Positions 7,245-14,526 of a DNA stretch of 25,710 nucleotides are shown here, one piece after another. The DNA is from JAWXBG01 sp034439875. GTDB lineage: Bacteria; Bacteroidota; Bacteroidia; Flavobacteriales_D; Sanyastnellaceae. The notes under the pieces were generated by a model. It was not told the DNA's origin. It was given only the letters and a program-made list of their open reading frames with translations, and made no database searches. Within the stretch, counting starts at the first letter, position 1. Each line of letters starts with the position of its first letter. Made by a program: the position numbers and the translations under genes. The stretch covers positions 1 through 25,710 of the forward strand of contig JAWXBG010000011.1 of NCBI GenBank assembly GCA_034439875.1. The letters are read 5' to 3'.

Positions 7245-10067
7245 TCAACGTCCCGCAATCACCAGTGGCAAGCTGCGGTTCCTTTTCCCATCTTCTATGG
7301 ATAATATATAAGATCCATTTGGAAGGTTGTCAATATCAATGGATATAAGGTTATTTCCCGTCACCAGCACTTCACGTTGGCTCTTCATCACATTTTTTCC
7401 GGTAATATCGTATATCGAAAAAATGACTGTTTCTTGATCAATGCTGTGGATACTCAAATGTACTCGATCAATTGCAGGATTTGGATACAGTTGCACATTA
7501 CCTTTTGTAAATGCAATAATCTCATCTAGGCTCACATTCAAATCTGGCACTGGCAATTGGATGTCTGTATACACATGAAAATCGCCTATAGGAAAGAACC
7601 AACTTGCACCGAGATCAGATACCTCAACAGGACTTCCGGTTGCATAATCGTACCATGTACCGGTATGTTGAAATCCTGGAATCATGTTGATATCAGATAC
7701 CTGAAAATTGCCGACTACTACTGCATTCATCTCATCGTTGTTCAAATGTATGCGCTTGCCATAGCCAGTTGCGTCATAGGTATAGCTATCTGTGGAGAAG
7801 GTGGCGTAGTCTGTTTTGAGATGGTTTAGCGCTGATATCCACTTGTACAAATGAAGTCGTTCTTCAACTTCTTGATAGTCCCATCGAATAGGTTTGGATG
7901 AAGTCCTGCAATCTTCATTAATGGTAACTCCATCACTGCACGTATTGATACTATAATCATATCCCAATTCACCAAATTGCCAGATCATTTTAGGTCCGGG
8001 TAGTGGTATTAATAATGTATGGATGAGCTCTTGTCTCTTCAGTGCTGTGCTCATTTCAGTGATGTCATACGAACCTGCACTATTTCCATAAAGTAGGTTT
8101 TTGTACATGAGTCTTTCTTCGTCATGTGACTCTGCGTATGTAATGAGTTTTGGAGAACCCCATCCTCTTTGCTGGTAGCTTCCCCAAGTGAGATTGCTCG
8201 TATAACCCATGCTCGCTTCGTTGAACTCATGGTTTAGATTTCCCCAAAGCATCATCCCTAAATTAGCCAATACGGTTTCTTCATCGTTGTTGGCGAAATG
8301 TTCAAGTATAAAATAGGATCCAGATTCTATAGTTTGACTGAGCTCGAAATAGTCCGTGAGAATGATAATGCGAGATTGATCGTATTCACCCCAAGCACCA
8401 ATATCTCCGAGGGTATTATTTTGAGTATAGCCTTTCGATAGATCCAATCTGAATCCATCGATATGATATTCTTCGAGCCAATAACCAAAAACTCTTTTAC
8501 AAAAATTTCTCGTTCTGGTACTTTCGTGATTGAAGTCATAACCGACATTAAAATCGTGCTTTGGTTGCTCATTGAACCAAGGATTGTCTGGGGTAGGTTC
8601 ACCGTATTCTCCGACATCCGGATTAAAATACATGCGCACCATCGGATTTTGCCCGAAACTGTGATTTAAAGCAATGTCCATGATCACGGCAATACCCCTG
8701 TTGTGGCATTCATCTACGAACGCTTTCATAGATTCCTTTGAACCATAATATTTATCGGGAGCAAAGTAGAAGCTGGGATTATATCCCCACGATTCGTTGC
8801 CCTCGAATTCGTTTACTGGCATCAGTTGAATTGCGTTGATACCGAGATTTTCAAGGTAGTCCAGTGTATCTGTCAAGGTCTCATAATTACTTGCTTCTAT
8901 AAAGTCTCGAAGTAGTAATTCATAGATGATAAGTTTTTCTGAAGCCGGACGATCGTAAGAGCCATCAGTCCAAGGAAAGGCAGATTGATTGGTCTGAAGA
9001 ATGGATACAGATTCATTTGTAAGCCCAACAGGATAGTCGAGCAAATTGGGAAAGGATGCTTCAGGGATCCAAGGGTCATTCCAATAGTCTAGAATTTTAT
9101 CTGCGTAAATTTCAGCTACACGCATTCCCTCATCGCCTAGATAATATTGAAAGCGATATTCTTGTCCTGGAACGAGATCCGTTATTTCGACCCACCAGGT
9201 ATCGCCATCAGGAGTGCGATTCATCAAGTAGTCCAAGTCGAAGTTCCAATTGTTGAAATCGCCTATAACAAACAAATATTCTTTGCCAGGAGCAAAGAAC
9301 TGCAGTCTCACTGAAGTTGAGTTAAGATAATTTATTCCATCAACCGTACCTATTGGGGAAGAGGCAATTGTTATGTCCGGGACAATTACTAAAGTCACGA
9401 TTTTTTCAATGGATTCAAGACCATTGTCGGCTGTAAAAACGACAAGGTATTCACCCGGCGTAGATTCCGAAAAAGTATAATTTAAAGTTGTGACACCAGA
9501 TTCGATTGCTACTTGAACTCCATTTACGGTAAGAGTTAGATCAGCCTCTTCAGATGCTACGCATACAAAATCTACGTCTTCATTTACATCTAATATTCCA
9601 CTTGAATAATTGGGAGAAATAATGCTGGCGTTAAATCCGGCTTGATATATTGGCACGTAGATGTCACTTCCATCTGCATTCCTTCCAACAAGTGATCCAG
9701 CCTGATTTCTGAAGACAAAGGCGAGATGCGTAATTTCTTCGTCACCATTAATCGCATAAAAAGTGCTGGGTTGAATTACAATCTCATGTCGATTATTTCC
9801 AAGGGGAGTCATTAAAACATCGGAGTCGGCAGTACCCCAATTCCCTACCACATGTTGCCAATCTGTCGCACCTGAACTGTAGTTAGAAATCACTCCGGTA
9901 TGAGCATAAACAGGCGTTACACCCATCAACTCCTCATTGCCTTCTGTGGCATCATAAGTAATGGTTATTACATCGTCCTGGGTAGGAAAAGGAGGGTCGG
10001 TGACAATAATTTGAGCCTGTGTAGAAAAACTGGCTAGGACTAATAGCGACCAAAGGATTTTTTGCAT
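7245..10067 (-). CDS. Secreted GH13 alpha-amylase with T9SS C-terminal signal
   Basis: Cleaves alpha-1,4-glucan outside the cell or on its surface. The start is set at ATG 10067 (MQKILWSLLVLASFSTQA is a good signal peptide) rather than the upstream in-frame codon at 10118; this gives 940 residues. Order: N-terminal beta module (about 20-130); Ig-like module (about 135-230); a CBM48/E-set module (about 240-345, with FVIGDFNNW); GH13 barrel from about 375. Catalytic regions are visible: I IMDIALNHSF (about 466), II GFRLDLSKG with the nucleophile Asp (about 540), III FILEHF with the acid Glu (about 588), IV AESHDE (about 645). The last 80 residues (from VQLYPNPAIDRVHLS, about 860) are a T9SS type A sorting domain. 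Its exact product specificity (alpha-amylase, pullulanase or other) cannot be read. It is the first gene of the locus. Confidence 0.95.
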   Translation of the reverse strand: MQKILWSLLVLASFSTQAQIIVTDPPFPTQDDVITITYDATEGNEELMGVTPVYAHTGVISNYSSGATDWQHVVGNWGTADSDVLMTPLGNNRHEIVIQPSTFYAINGDEEITHLAFVFRNQAGSLVGRNADGSDIYVPIYQAGFNASIISPNYSSGILDVNEDVDFVCVASEEADLTLTVNGVQVAIESGVTTLNYTFSESTPGEYLVVFTADNGLESIEKIVTLVIVPDITIASSPIGTVDGINYLNSTSVRLQFFAPGKEYLFVIGDFNNWNFDLDYLMNRTPDGDTWWVEITDLVPGQEYRFQYYLGDEGMRVAEIYADKILDYWNDPWIPEASFPNLLDYPVGLTNESVSILQTNQSAFPWTDGSYDRPASEKLIIYELLLRDFIEASNYETLTDTLDYLENLGINAIQLMPVNEFEGNESWGYNPSFYFAPDKYYGSKESMKAFVDECHNRGIAVIMDIALNHSFGQNPMVRMYFNPDVGEYGEPTPDNPWFNEQPKHDFNVGYDFNHESTRTRNFCKRVFGYWLEEYHIDGFRLDLSKGYTQNNTLGDIGAWGEYDQSRIIILTDYFELSQTIESGSYFILEHFANNDEETVLANLGMMLWGNLNHEFNEASMGYTSNLTWGSYQQRGWGSPKLITYAESHDEERLMYKNLLYGNSAGSYDITEMSTALKRQELIHTLLIPLPGPKMIWQFGELGYDYSINTCSDGVTINEDCRTSSKPIRWDYQEVEERLHLYKWISALNHLKTDYATFSTDSYTYDATGYGKRIHLNNDEMNAVVVGNFQVSDINMIPGFQHTGTWYDYATGSPVEVSDLGASWFFPIGDFHVYTDIQLPVPDLNVSLDEIIAFTKGNVQLYPNPAIDRVHLSIHSIDQETVIFSIYDITGKNVMKSQREVLVTGNNLISIDIDNLPNGSYILSIEDGKRNRSLPLVIAGR

Positions 10068-10228
10068 TTCTCCGTCAATTGTTTTGTCAAATATAGGAAA
10101 GTGTCTTTTGTACACCAAGTAACTTTTGAACCATTGTGGATTAATTCATGCCCTTCACCGGTTGTCCCAAAATGGTAGGATACCAAGCCACTTTCATCAC
10201 TAATATCAAATCTGCAAAACAAAGACAT
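10040..10228 (-). CDS. Possible 62-residue small protein upstream of the amylase
   Basis: An ATG-started frame of 62 residues fills most of the gap between the amylase and the divergent dehydratase gene. The composition looks protein-like (FDISDESGLVSYHFGTTGEG, then a Lys-rich end KQLTEKCKKSFGRY), with no membrane segment. Against it, the frame runs 28 bases into the amylase coding region and contains the strong amylase promoter. It could be a small cytosolic protein or a chance frame. I do not recognise it. Confidence 0.33.
   Translation of the reverse strand: MSLFCRFDISDESGLVSYHFGTTGEGHELIHNGSKVTWCTKDTFLYLTKQLTEKCKKSFGRY
10088..10118 (-). promoter_or_regulatory. Amylase promoter (TTG-N20-TATATTTG)
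   Basis: Minus strand: TTG at 10118-10116, 20 bases, then TATATTTG at 10095-10088. This fits the Bacteroidota housekeeping promoter (-33 TTG, -7 TAnnTTTG) in both boxes and in spacing. It predicts transcription from about 10081 and a 5' leader of about 14 bases, which supports ATG 10067 as the start, because the upstream in-frame start at 10118 would lie outside such a transcript. Confidence 0.65.
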
Positions 10229-10275
10229 ATGGATCTATCTATTTCTTTCATTTCGCCTGCTTACCTTCGGCCCCT

Positions 10276-12147
10276 ATGTGGCTGCCTACCAAAAATACTC
10301 CGCGCTGGCTAATTTTCATCATTGACCTGCTCATTGTTGCATTTTCATTTCTGGTAGCTTACCTCGTTCGTTTCGAATTTGACATTCCAAGTATTGAGGT
10401 TGACCTTGCCATTCGGTTTTTGCCAATCCTCTTTTTCATTCGGGCAGTTTCTTTCGTTTTGGGCCGCACTTACGCTGGTATTATTAGGTATACAAGTTCA
10501 CAAGACACGACCCGCATTTTTGTTGTTCTCACTGCGGGCTCATTGGTTTTTGCAGGCTTGAATCAAGCGAAATATCACTTTTTAGATCAACTTTACTTTA
10601 TTCCGAATAGCATTATCATTCTCGAATATCTGGTTACACTTTTCGCTATGGTTGTAAGCAGAATCGCGATAAAAGTCTTGTATCTCGAACTGAAATCTCC
10701 AGACAAAGCTTTAAAACGAGCTGTGATTTTTGGAGCTGGGGAGGCGGGATTGATTACCAAAAGAACGCTTGACAGAGATAAGAGAAGTGGAGTAGATGTT
10801 TTTGCTTTTGTGGATGACGACAAAGGCAAAAGTGGAAAAAAAATGGAGGGTGCCGAAATTTTTCACAGCGCCAAACTAGCCGAACTTCTCTCCTCAGGTA
10901 AAGTGGATGAACTTATTTTAGCCATCAATCCTTTTCCGGCGGATAGAAAAGCGGAAGTCATAGCTGAGGCAATCAAGCACAATGTAAGAGTTCTGAATAT
11001 CCCGCCTGTGCAGCAATGGATAGGAGGAGAGTTGAGTGCACGGCAAATTCGAGATGTGCGAATCGAAGATTTATTAGGACGAGATACTATACAACTCAAT
11101 AGCGGTAGTGTGGTAGCTCAGGTAAAGGACAAAGTTGTACTTATAACAGGTGCTGCCGGTAGCATTGGCAGCGAACTGGTGCGTCAGTTGCTTCTAGCCA
11201 AACCCTCAAAGCTCATTATTCTAGATCAGGCAGAAACTCCATTATTTGAATTGGCGGGTGAATTGCGGTCTCATTCCGAATTTAATAGATGCGAATGGGT
11301 GATGGGAGATGTGCGACAATACGATCGCATGAAAAGGATGATTCAGCATTTCCATCCGCAAATTGTTTATCATGCCGCTGCGTATAAGCACGTTCCACTT
11401 ATGGAGGACAACCCAAGTGAGGCTGTTCTGACCAATGTGCTAGGCACAAAAAACATGGTAGACCTCGCTGTAGATTTTGGAGTGGAAACATTTGTATTGA
11501 TAAGTACCGACAAAGCAGTAAACCCAACGAGTGTTATGGGTGCTACAAAACGCGTTGCAGAAATATATGCTCAGTCAAAAAATAGCGAAGGAAAAACGCG
11601 ATTTATTACCACGAGGTTCGGAAATGTATTAGGATCAAATGGATCTGTTATCCCGATTTTCAAAAGGCAGATAGAGGAGGGCGGACCCGTTACTGTTACA
11701 CATCCTGATGTAACTAGGTTTTTCATGACCATACCAGAAGCAGTGCAGCTTGTATTGGAGGCTGGCTCGATGGGTGAGGGTGGCGAAATATTTGCATTTG
11801 ATATGGGCAAAAGTGTGCGCATTATGGACTTAGCAGAAAACATGATAAAGCTATCAGGGCTTGAGTTAGGTCGCGATATCGAAATTCACGTATCAGGTTT
11901 GCGCCCCGGAGAAAAGCTCTTTGAGGAAGTTTTGGCAAATGAAGAAAATACCTTGCCAACTTATCATCCTAAAATTCTGCGTGCCCGTGTAAGAGAATAC
12001 GACGTGAAATTCATCGCTCCTCAAATTGAGGAACTCATTTCACTCTTTGAATCGCAGAACAACAATGCAATCGTAGGCAAGATAAAACAATTAGTACCTG
12101 AGTATAAAAGCCAGAATTCAGTTTTTGAAGGATTGGATCACAACTAA
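10276..12147 (+). CDS. Membrane UDP-sugar 4,6-dehydratase (WbpM/PglF/CapD type)
   Basis: Makes a 4-keto-6-deoxy sugar nucleotide, the first committed step toward bacillosamine-, QuiNAc- or FucNAc-type sugars for surface polysaccharide or glycoprotein. In 623 residues: four N-terminal membrane helices (about 10-130, first WLIFIIDLLIVAFSFLVAYL); a Rossmann-like regulatory domain starting AVIFGAGEAGLIT (about 150); and an extended SDR catalytic domain with the cofactor loop VLITGAAGSIGSELV (about 290) and YHAAAYKHVPLMEDNPSEAV. The active site reads STDKAVNPTSVMGATKR: Met replaces the usual SDR Tyr, as known for PglF/WbpM dehydratases, so it should be active. Length is normal for the membrane-bound form. 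No other sugar genes flank it, and its stop overlaps that of the convergent histidine kinase by 4 bases. Confidence 0.93.
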   Translation: MWLPTKNTPRWLIFIIDLLIVAFSFLVAYLVRFEFDIPSIEVDLAIRFLPILFFIRAVSFVLGRTYAGIIRYTSSQDTTRIFVVLTAGSLVFAGLNQAKYHFLDQLYFIPNSIIILEYLVTLFAMVVSRIAIKVLYLELKSPDKALKRAVIFGAGEAGLITKRTLDRDKRSGVDVFAFVDDDKGKSGKKMEGAEIFHSAKLAELLSSGKVDELILAINPFPADRKAEVIAEAIKHNVRVLNIPPVQQWIGGELSARQIRDVRIEDLLGRDTIQLNSGSVVAQVKDKVVLITGAAGSIGSELVRQLLLAKPSKLIILDQAETPLFELAGELRSHSEFNRCEWVMGDVRQYDRMKRMIQHFHPQIVYHAAAYKHVPLMEDNPSEAVLTNVLGTKNMVDLAVDFGVETFVLISTDKAVNPTSVMGATKRVAEIYAQSKNSEGKTRFITTRFGNVLGSNGSVIPIFKRQIEEGGPVTVTHPDVTRFFMTIPEAVQLVLEAGSMGEGGEIFAFDMGKSVRIMDLAENMIKLSGLELGRDIEIHVSGLRPGEKLFEEVLANEENTLPTYHPKILRARVREYDVKFIAPQIEELISLFESQNNNAIVGKIKQLVPEYKSQNSVFEGLDHN

Positions 12148-13535
12148 TCTTTTTTGTGAATAGGCAGCGAAAATTTGAAAATGGTTCCCTCGCTGGCTTT
12201 ACTTTTTACAGTGTAACTCGCTTCGTGAAGTTCGAGAACACTTTTTACAATCGCCAAGCCAATTCCACTTCCTGAGCGCTCAGTTTTGCCCTTGTGAAAA
12301 CGATCGAAAATATGAGGCAAATCATCTTCATGTATGCCAATGCCAGAATCCTTAATTTCAACCCAAACTTTCTCGTTTTCGGTTCCGGCTCTTACTAAAA
12401 TTTGGTCGCCTGAATTGCAAAACTTGATGGCATTGCCAAGAATATTCTGTATTACACGATCAAGTAGTGCTACATCACCTTTTACGGGAGGAAGATCTTT
12501 CGGGATCTCAGATAAAAGCGAAACGTTTTTCTCTGCAGCATTCACCCTAAATTGATTTGTCACATCAGATAAAAGTTCACCTAAGGAGAGTTTTTCAAGA
12601 TTCAGCTTTCTTTCCTTGGATTCAAGTTTAGAAAGATCAAACAGCTCATCTACCATCACCCGAAGCCTTTCTGTGCTCTGCAATGATGTGTTGAGGTATT
12701 TGCTTACTTCTTCTTTGGATAAGGTATCTTGTTTCATTAAAACAGTTTCAAGATAGCCGTGGATACTCGCTAAAGGAGTTCGCAAATCGTGAGATACATT
12801 TGAAACCAACTCACTTCGAAGCATTTCTACTTCCATTTTTTCAAGGGCAATTCTCTCTTGACGTTTTAAAAGATTACGCACAGAGAAGTACATCAGAATA
12901 CCAATAACAGCAATAAAAGCTAGGGAGAGAAAAACGCTCATCATTATTTGTTCACGAGCTTTACCCATGAAAGAATCACGCGTTTCCTCAACTTGGAGAA
13001 CACTCACTACGTTGTTGTTTGCATCTCGAATTGGCGAAAAAGCACTGAGTTTATCCCATCCTCCCACTTCATACGATCTTACCATTCCACCTTTTTCAAA
13101 ATCATTCTTTAGTTCAGCAGGAAAAACATCCATTGTACTGAGCCATTCATTTCGCATGGTTCCAATTCCAAAGAATAGCTTTGCGTGATTGGGGTCATTC
13201 AGAACGGTATACATTTCAGAGGGCACTTTTGTCATCTGCTGAGCACCACTCATGAGCTCTTTTATTTTCATGTACACAGAATCAAGCTCGGCCTTACTTC
13301 GCATCGTGCTATCGGGATAAGTCGCAACAAGATAATCGTGTTCCTCACCTGAAATTTTGTACGCAACGGCATTTGCAATACAATCCAACTTAAACAGCTC
13401 TTTCTCCTCGCTAATCCGAACTTGACTTTTGTAACTCATCACTGTGCTGATAATGGCAATCAACAATATTGCGATAAAAGTCAGAATTAGAATTCTGTTG
13501 CTAAATCGCTGTGGAACTACTGATGGTTTATTCAT
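12144..13535 (-). CDS. Sensor histidine kinase, membrane-bound
   Basis: Sensor partner of the response regulator just upstream (14-base gap, same strand). In 463 residues: TM1 about 14-33 (LTFIAILLIAIISTVM); an extracytoplasmic sensor region about 36-190 with no family I can name; TM2 about 193-215 (SVFLSLAFIAVIGILMYF); then a HisKA domain with the phosphorylated His249 in VSHDLRTPLASIHGYLETVL and a HATPase domain with N-box (QNILGNAIKF), G1 (KDSGIGIHEDDLPHIFDRF) and G2 (GSGIGLAIVK). There is no receiver domain. All residues needed for autophosphorylation are present. The signal sensed cannot be told from sequence. Confidence 0.95.
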   Translation of the reverse strand: MNKPSVVPQRFSNRILILTFIAILLIAIISTVMSYKSQVRISEEKELFKLDCIANAVAYKISGEEHDYLVATYPDSTMRSKAELDSVYMKIKELMSGAQQMTKVPSEMYTVLNDPNHAKLFFGIGTMRNEWLSTMDVFPAELKNDFEKGGMVRSYEVGGWDKLSAFSPIRDANNNVVSVLQVEETRDSFMGKAREQIMMSVFLSLAFIAVIGILMYFSVRNLLKRQERIALEKMEVEMLRSELVSNVSHDLRTPLASIHGYLETVLMKQDTLSKEEVSKYLNTSLQSTERLRVMVDELFDLSKLESKERKLNLEKLSLGELLSDVTNQFRVNAAEKNVSLLSEIPKDLPPVKGDVALLDRVIQNILGNAIKFCNSGDQILVRAGTENEKVWVEIKDSGIGIHEDDLPHIFDRFHKGKTERSGSGIGLAIVKSVLELHEASYTVKSKASEGTIFKFSLPIHKKD

Positions 13536-13549
13536 GTGCTAAACGTAAT

Positions 13550-14245
13550 TTAATTGTCTGCAAATCGATAGCCTACACCCCAAGTGGTTAAAACATATTC
13601 GGGGTTATTTGGATCCTTTTCTATTTTTCCTCGCAAACGGTTGATGTGCGAGTTCACCGTATGCTCGTATCCTTCAAAATCATAACCCCATACTTTGCTT
13701 AGCAGTTCTTTTCTCTCAAAAGTGACTCCGGGATTGGTGGCAAGCGTATAAAGCAAATCAAATTCTTTTGGGGTGAGTTCAATGCGCCCGCCTCGCAATT
13801 CTACTTTCCTTTTTTTTCTGTCAATGGAAAGTCCTTTGAATTCTATCAACTTGATCGATTCAAACTGTTCCACACGATCAATTTCAACTCTTCTAAAAAT
13901 AGCTTTTACCCGAGCCAAAAACTCGCGTATTCCAAATGGCTTGGTTATATAGTCATCAGCGCCCGTTTCTAGTCCCAAAACCTTATCGATCTCCTCAGTA
14001 CGAGCGGTTAGCATCAATATTGGACTCGTAATTTTATTGGCTCGAAGCTCTCTGCAAATGTCCAGACCATTCATCCCCGGTAGATTTATATCCAAGATGA
14101 GCAGATCAAAAGGATTTTTCAATGCAAACTGGTACCCATCTTTGCCGTTCACAAAGCAGTGCACCTCACAATCAATGTCTTGTAAGTGCAATTTGATCAA
14201 GTCGGCAATACTGGATTCGTCTTCTATGATGATTACTTCTTTCAC
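13550..14245 (-). CDS. OmpR/PhoB-family response regulator
   Basis: DNA-binding half of the two-component pair. The receiver domain (1-120) has the acidic pair Glu8-Asp9, phosphoacceptor Asp52 in LLILDINLPG, Thr80 and Lys102 in ITKPFG. The C-terminal winged helix (about 130-229) has ELTPKEFDLLYTLATNPG and the recognition-helix region GYEHTVNSHINRLRGKIE. The start codon is GTG at 14245, which gives the standard opening MKEVIIIEDE; no ATG fits. It is transcribed before the kinase, 14 bases apart. Targets are unknown; the palindrome at 14319-14337 upstream might be an autoregulatory site. Confidence 0.95.
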   Translation of the reverse strand: MKEVIIIEDESSIADLIKLHLQDIDCEVHCFVNGKDGYQFALKNPFDLLILDINLPGMNGLDICRELRANKITSPILMLTARTEEIDKVLGLETGADDYITKPFGIREFLARVKAIFRRVEIDRVEQFESIKLIEFKGLSIDRKKRKVELRGGRIELTPKEFDLLYTLATNPGVTFERKELLSKVWGYDFEGYEHTVNSHINRLRGKIEKDPNNPEYVLTTWGVGYRFADN

Positions 14246-14256
14246 TTTTGCAGGTT

Positions 14257-14264
14257 CAAAAATA
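14257..14264 (-). promoter_or_regulatory. Probable -7 box of the two-component operon
   Basis: TATTTTTG on the minus strand (14264 to 14257) matches TAnnTTTG exactly. About 21 bases upstream is only TTTA in place of TTG, so the -33 element is weak. Transcription would start near 14250, leaving a leader of about five bases before the GTG start. Confidence 0.45.
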
Positions 14265-14269
14265 GATTA

Positions 14270-14299
14270 TTGATACTCTCGTGATAAATTCGTTATAAC
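14270..14299 (+). promoter_or_regulatory. Possible sigma70-like promoter for the RNA candidate
   Basis: TTGATA (14270-14275) and TATAAC (14294-14299) are separated by 18 bases, each differing by one base from the classic TTGACA/TATAAT boxes. It would start transcription near 14306, just before the first hairpin. Bacteroidota promoters usually have TAnnTTTG instead, so this is only a possibility; TAAATTCG at 14285-14292 is another near match. Confidence 0.3.
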
Positions 14300-14305
14300 T
14301 CATTT

Positions 14306-14426
14306 TAAAATTTGCGGAATCAGAGTATTACTCTGATCCTGCATTCTACAAATGAAGAGCTGTAGAAGTTAGGTAAAGTTTAGTTGTTAGTTAAACGGGC
14401 CTCCGACTAGTCGGGGGCCTTTTTTT
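14306..14426 (+). ncRNA. Candidate structured small RNA ending in an intrinsic terminator
   Basis: Three hairpins follow one another with no plausible coding frame: ATCAGAGTA/TACTCTGAT (14319-14337, a perfect 9-bp dyad around one base), TTCTACA/TGTAGAA (14344-14350 with 14361-14367, 10-base loop), and the terminator at 14398-14426. A smaller GTTTA/TAAAC pair (14378-14382 with 14392-14396) fills the space between. The terminator works on the plus strand, yet the preceding gene is on the minus strand and the next plus-strand gene starts 100 bases later. A small RNA of about 120 nt explains this; a 5' leader with an attenuator for the protease gene is the main alternative. It resembles no RNA family I know. 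Confidence 0.45.
14398..14426 (+). terminator. Rho-independent terminator
   Basis: GGCCTCCGA, loop CTAG, TCGGGGGCC (one G-U pair) form a 9-bp GC-rich stem directly followed by seven T. On the minus strand no T run follows the stem, so it acts on plus-strand transcription. It lies about 100 bases before the protease start. Confidence 0.85.
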
Positions 14427-14526
14427 ACGGTATCATCTTTGTTCATTCATCTAGGAAATGCACTTTTTGTCACTAATTATGCAATATTCCACAAAAAACG
14501 TCTTTTTTCGCATTAAAATCTATAAA

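Noticed and set aside
8327..8617. 96-residue frame within the amylase
   Set aside because: It is another frame of the GH13 catalytic region, whose motifs are all intact in the main frame.
10068..10118. N-terminal extension of the amylase (start at 10118)
   Set aside because: It would hide the signal peptide and place the start codon upstream of the transcription start predicted from TATATTTG at 10095-10088.
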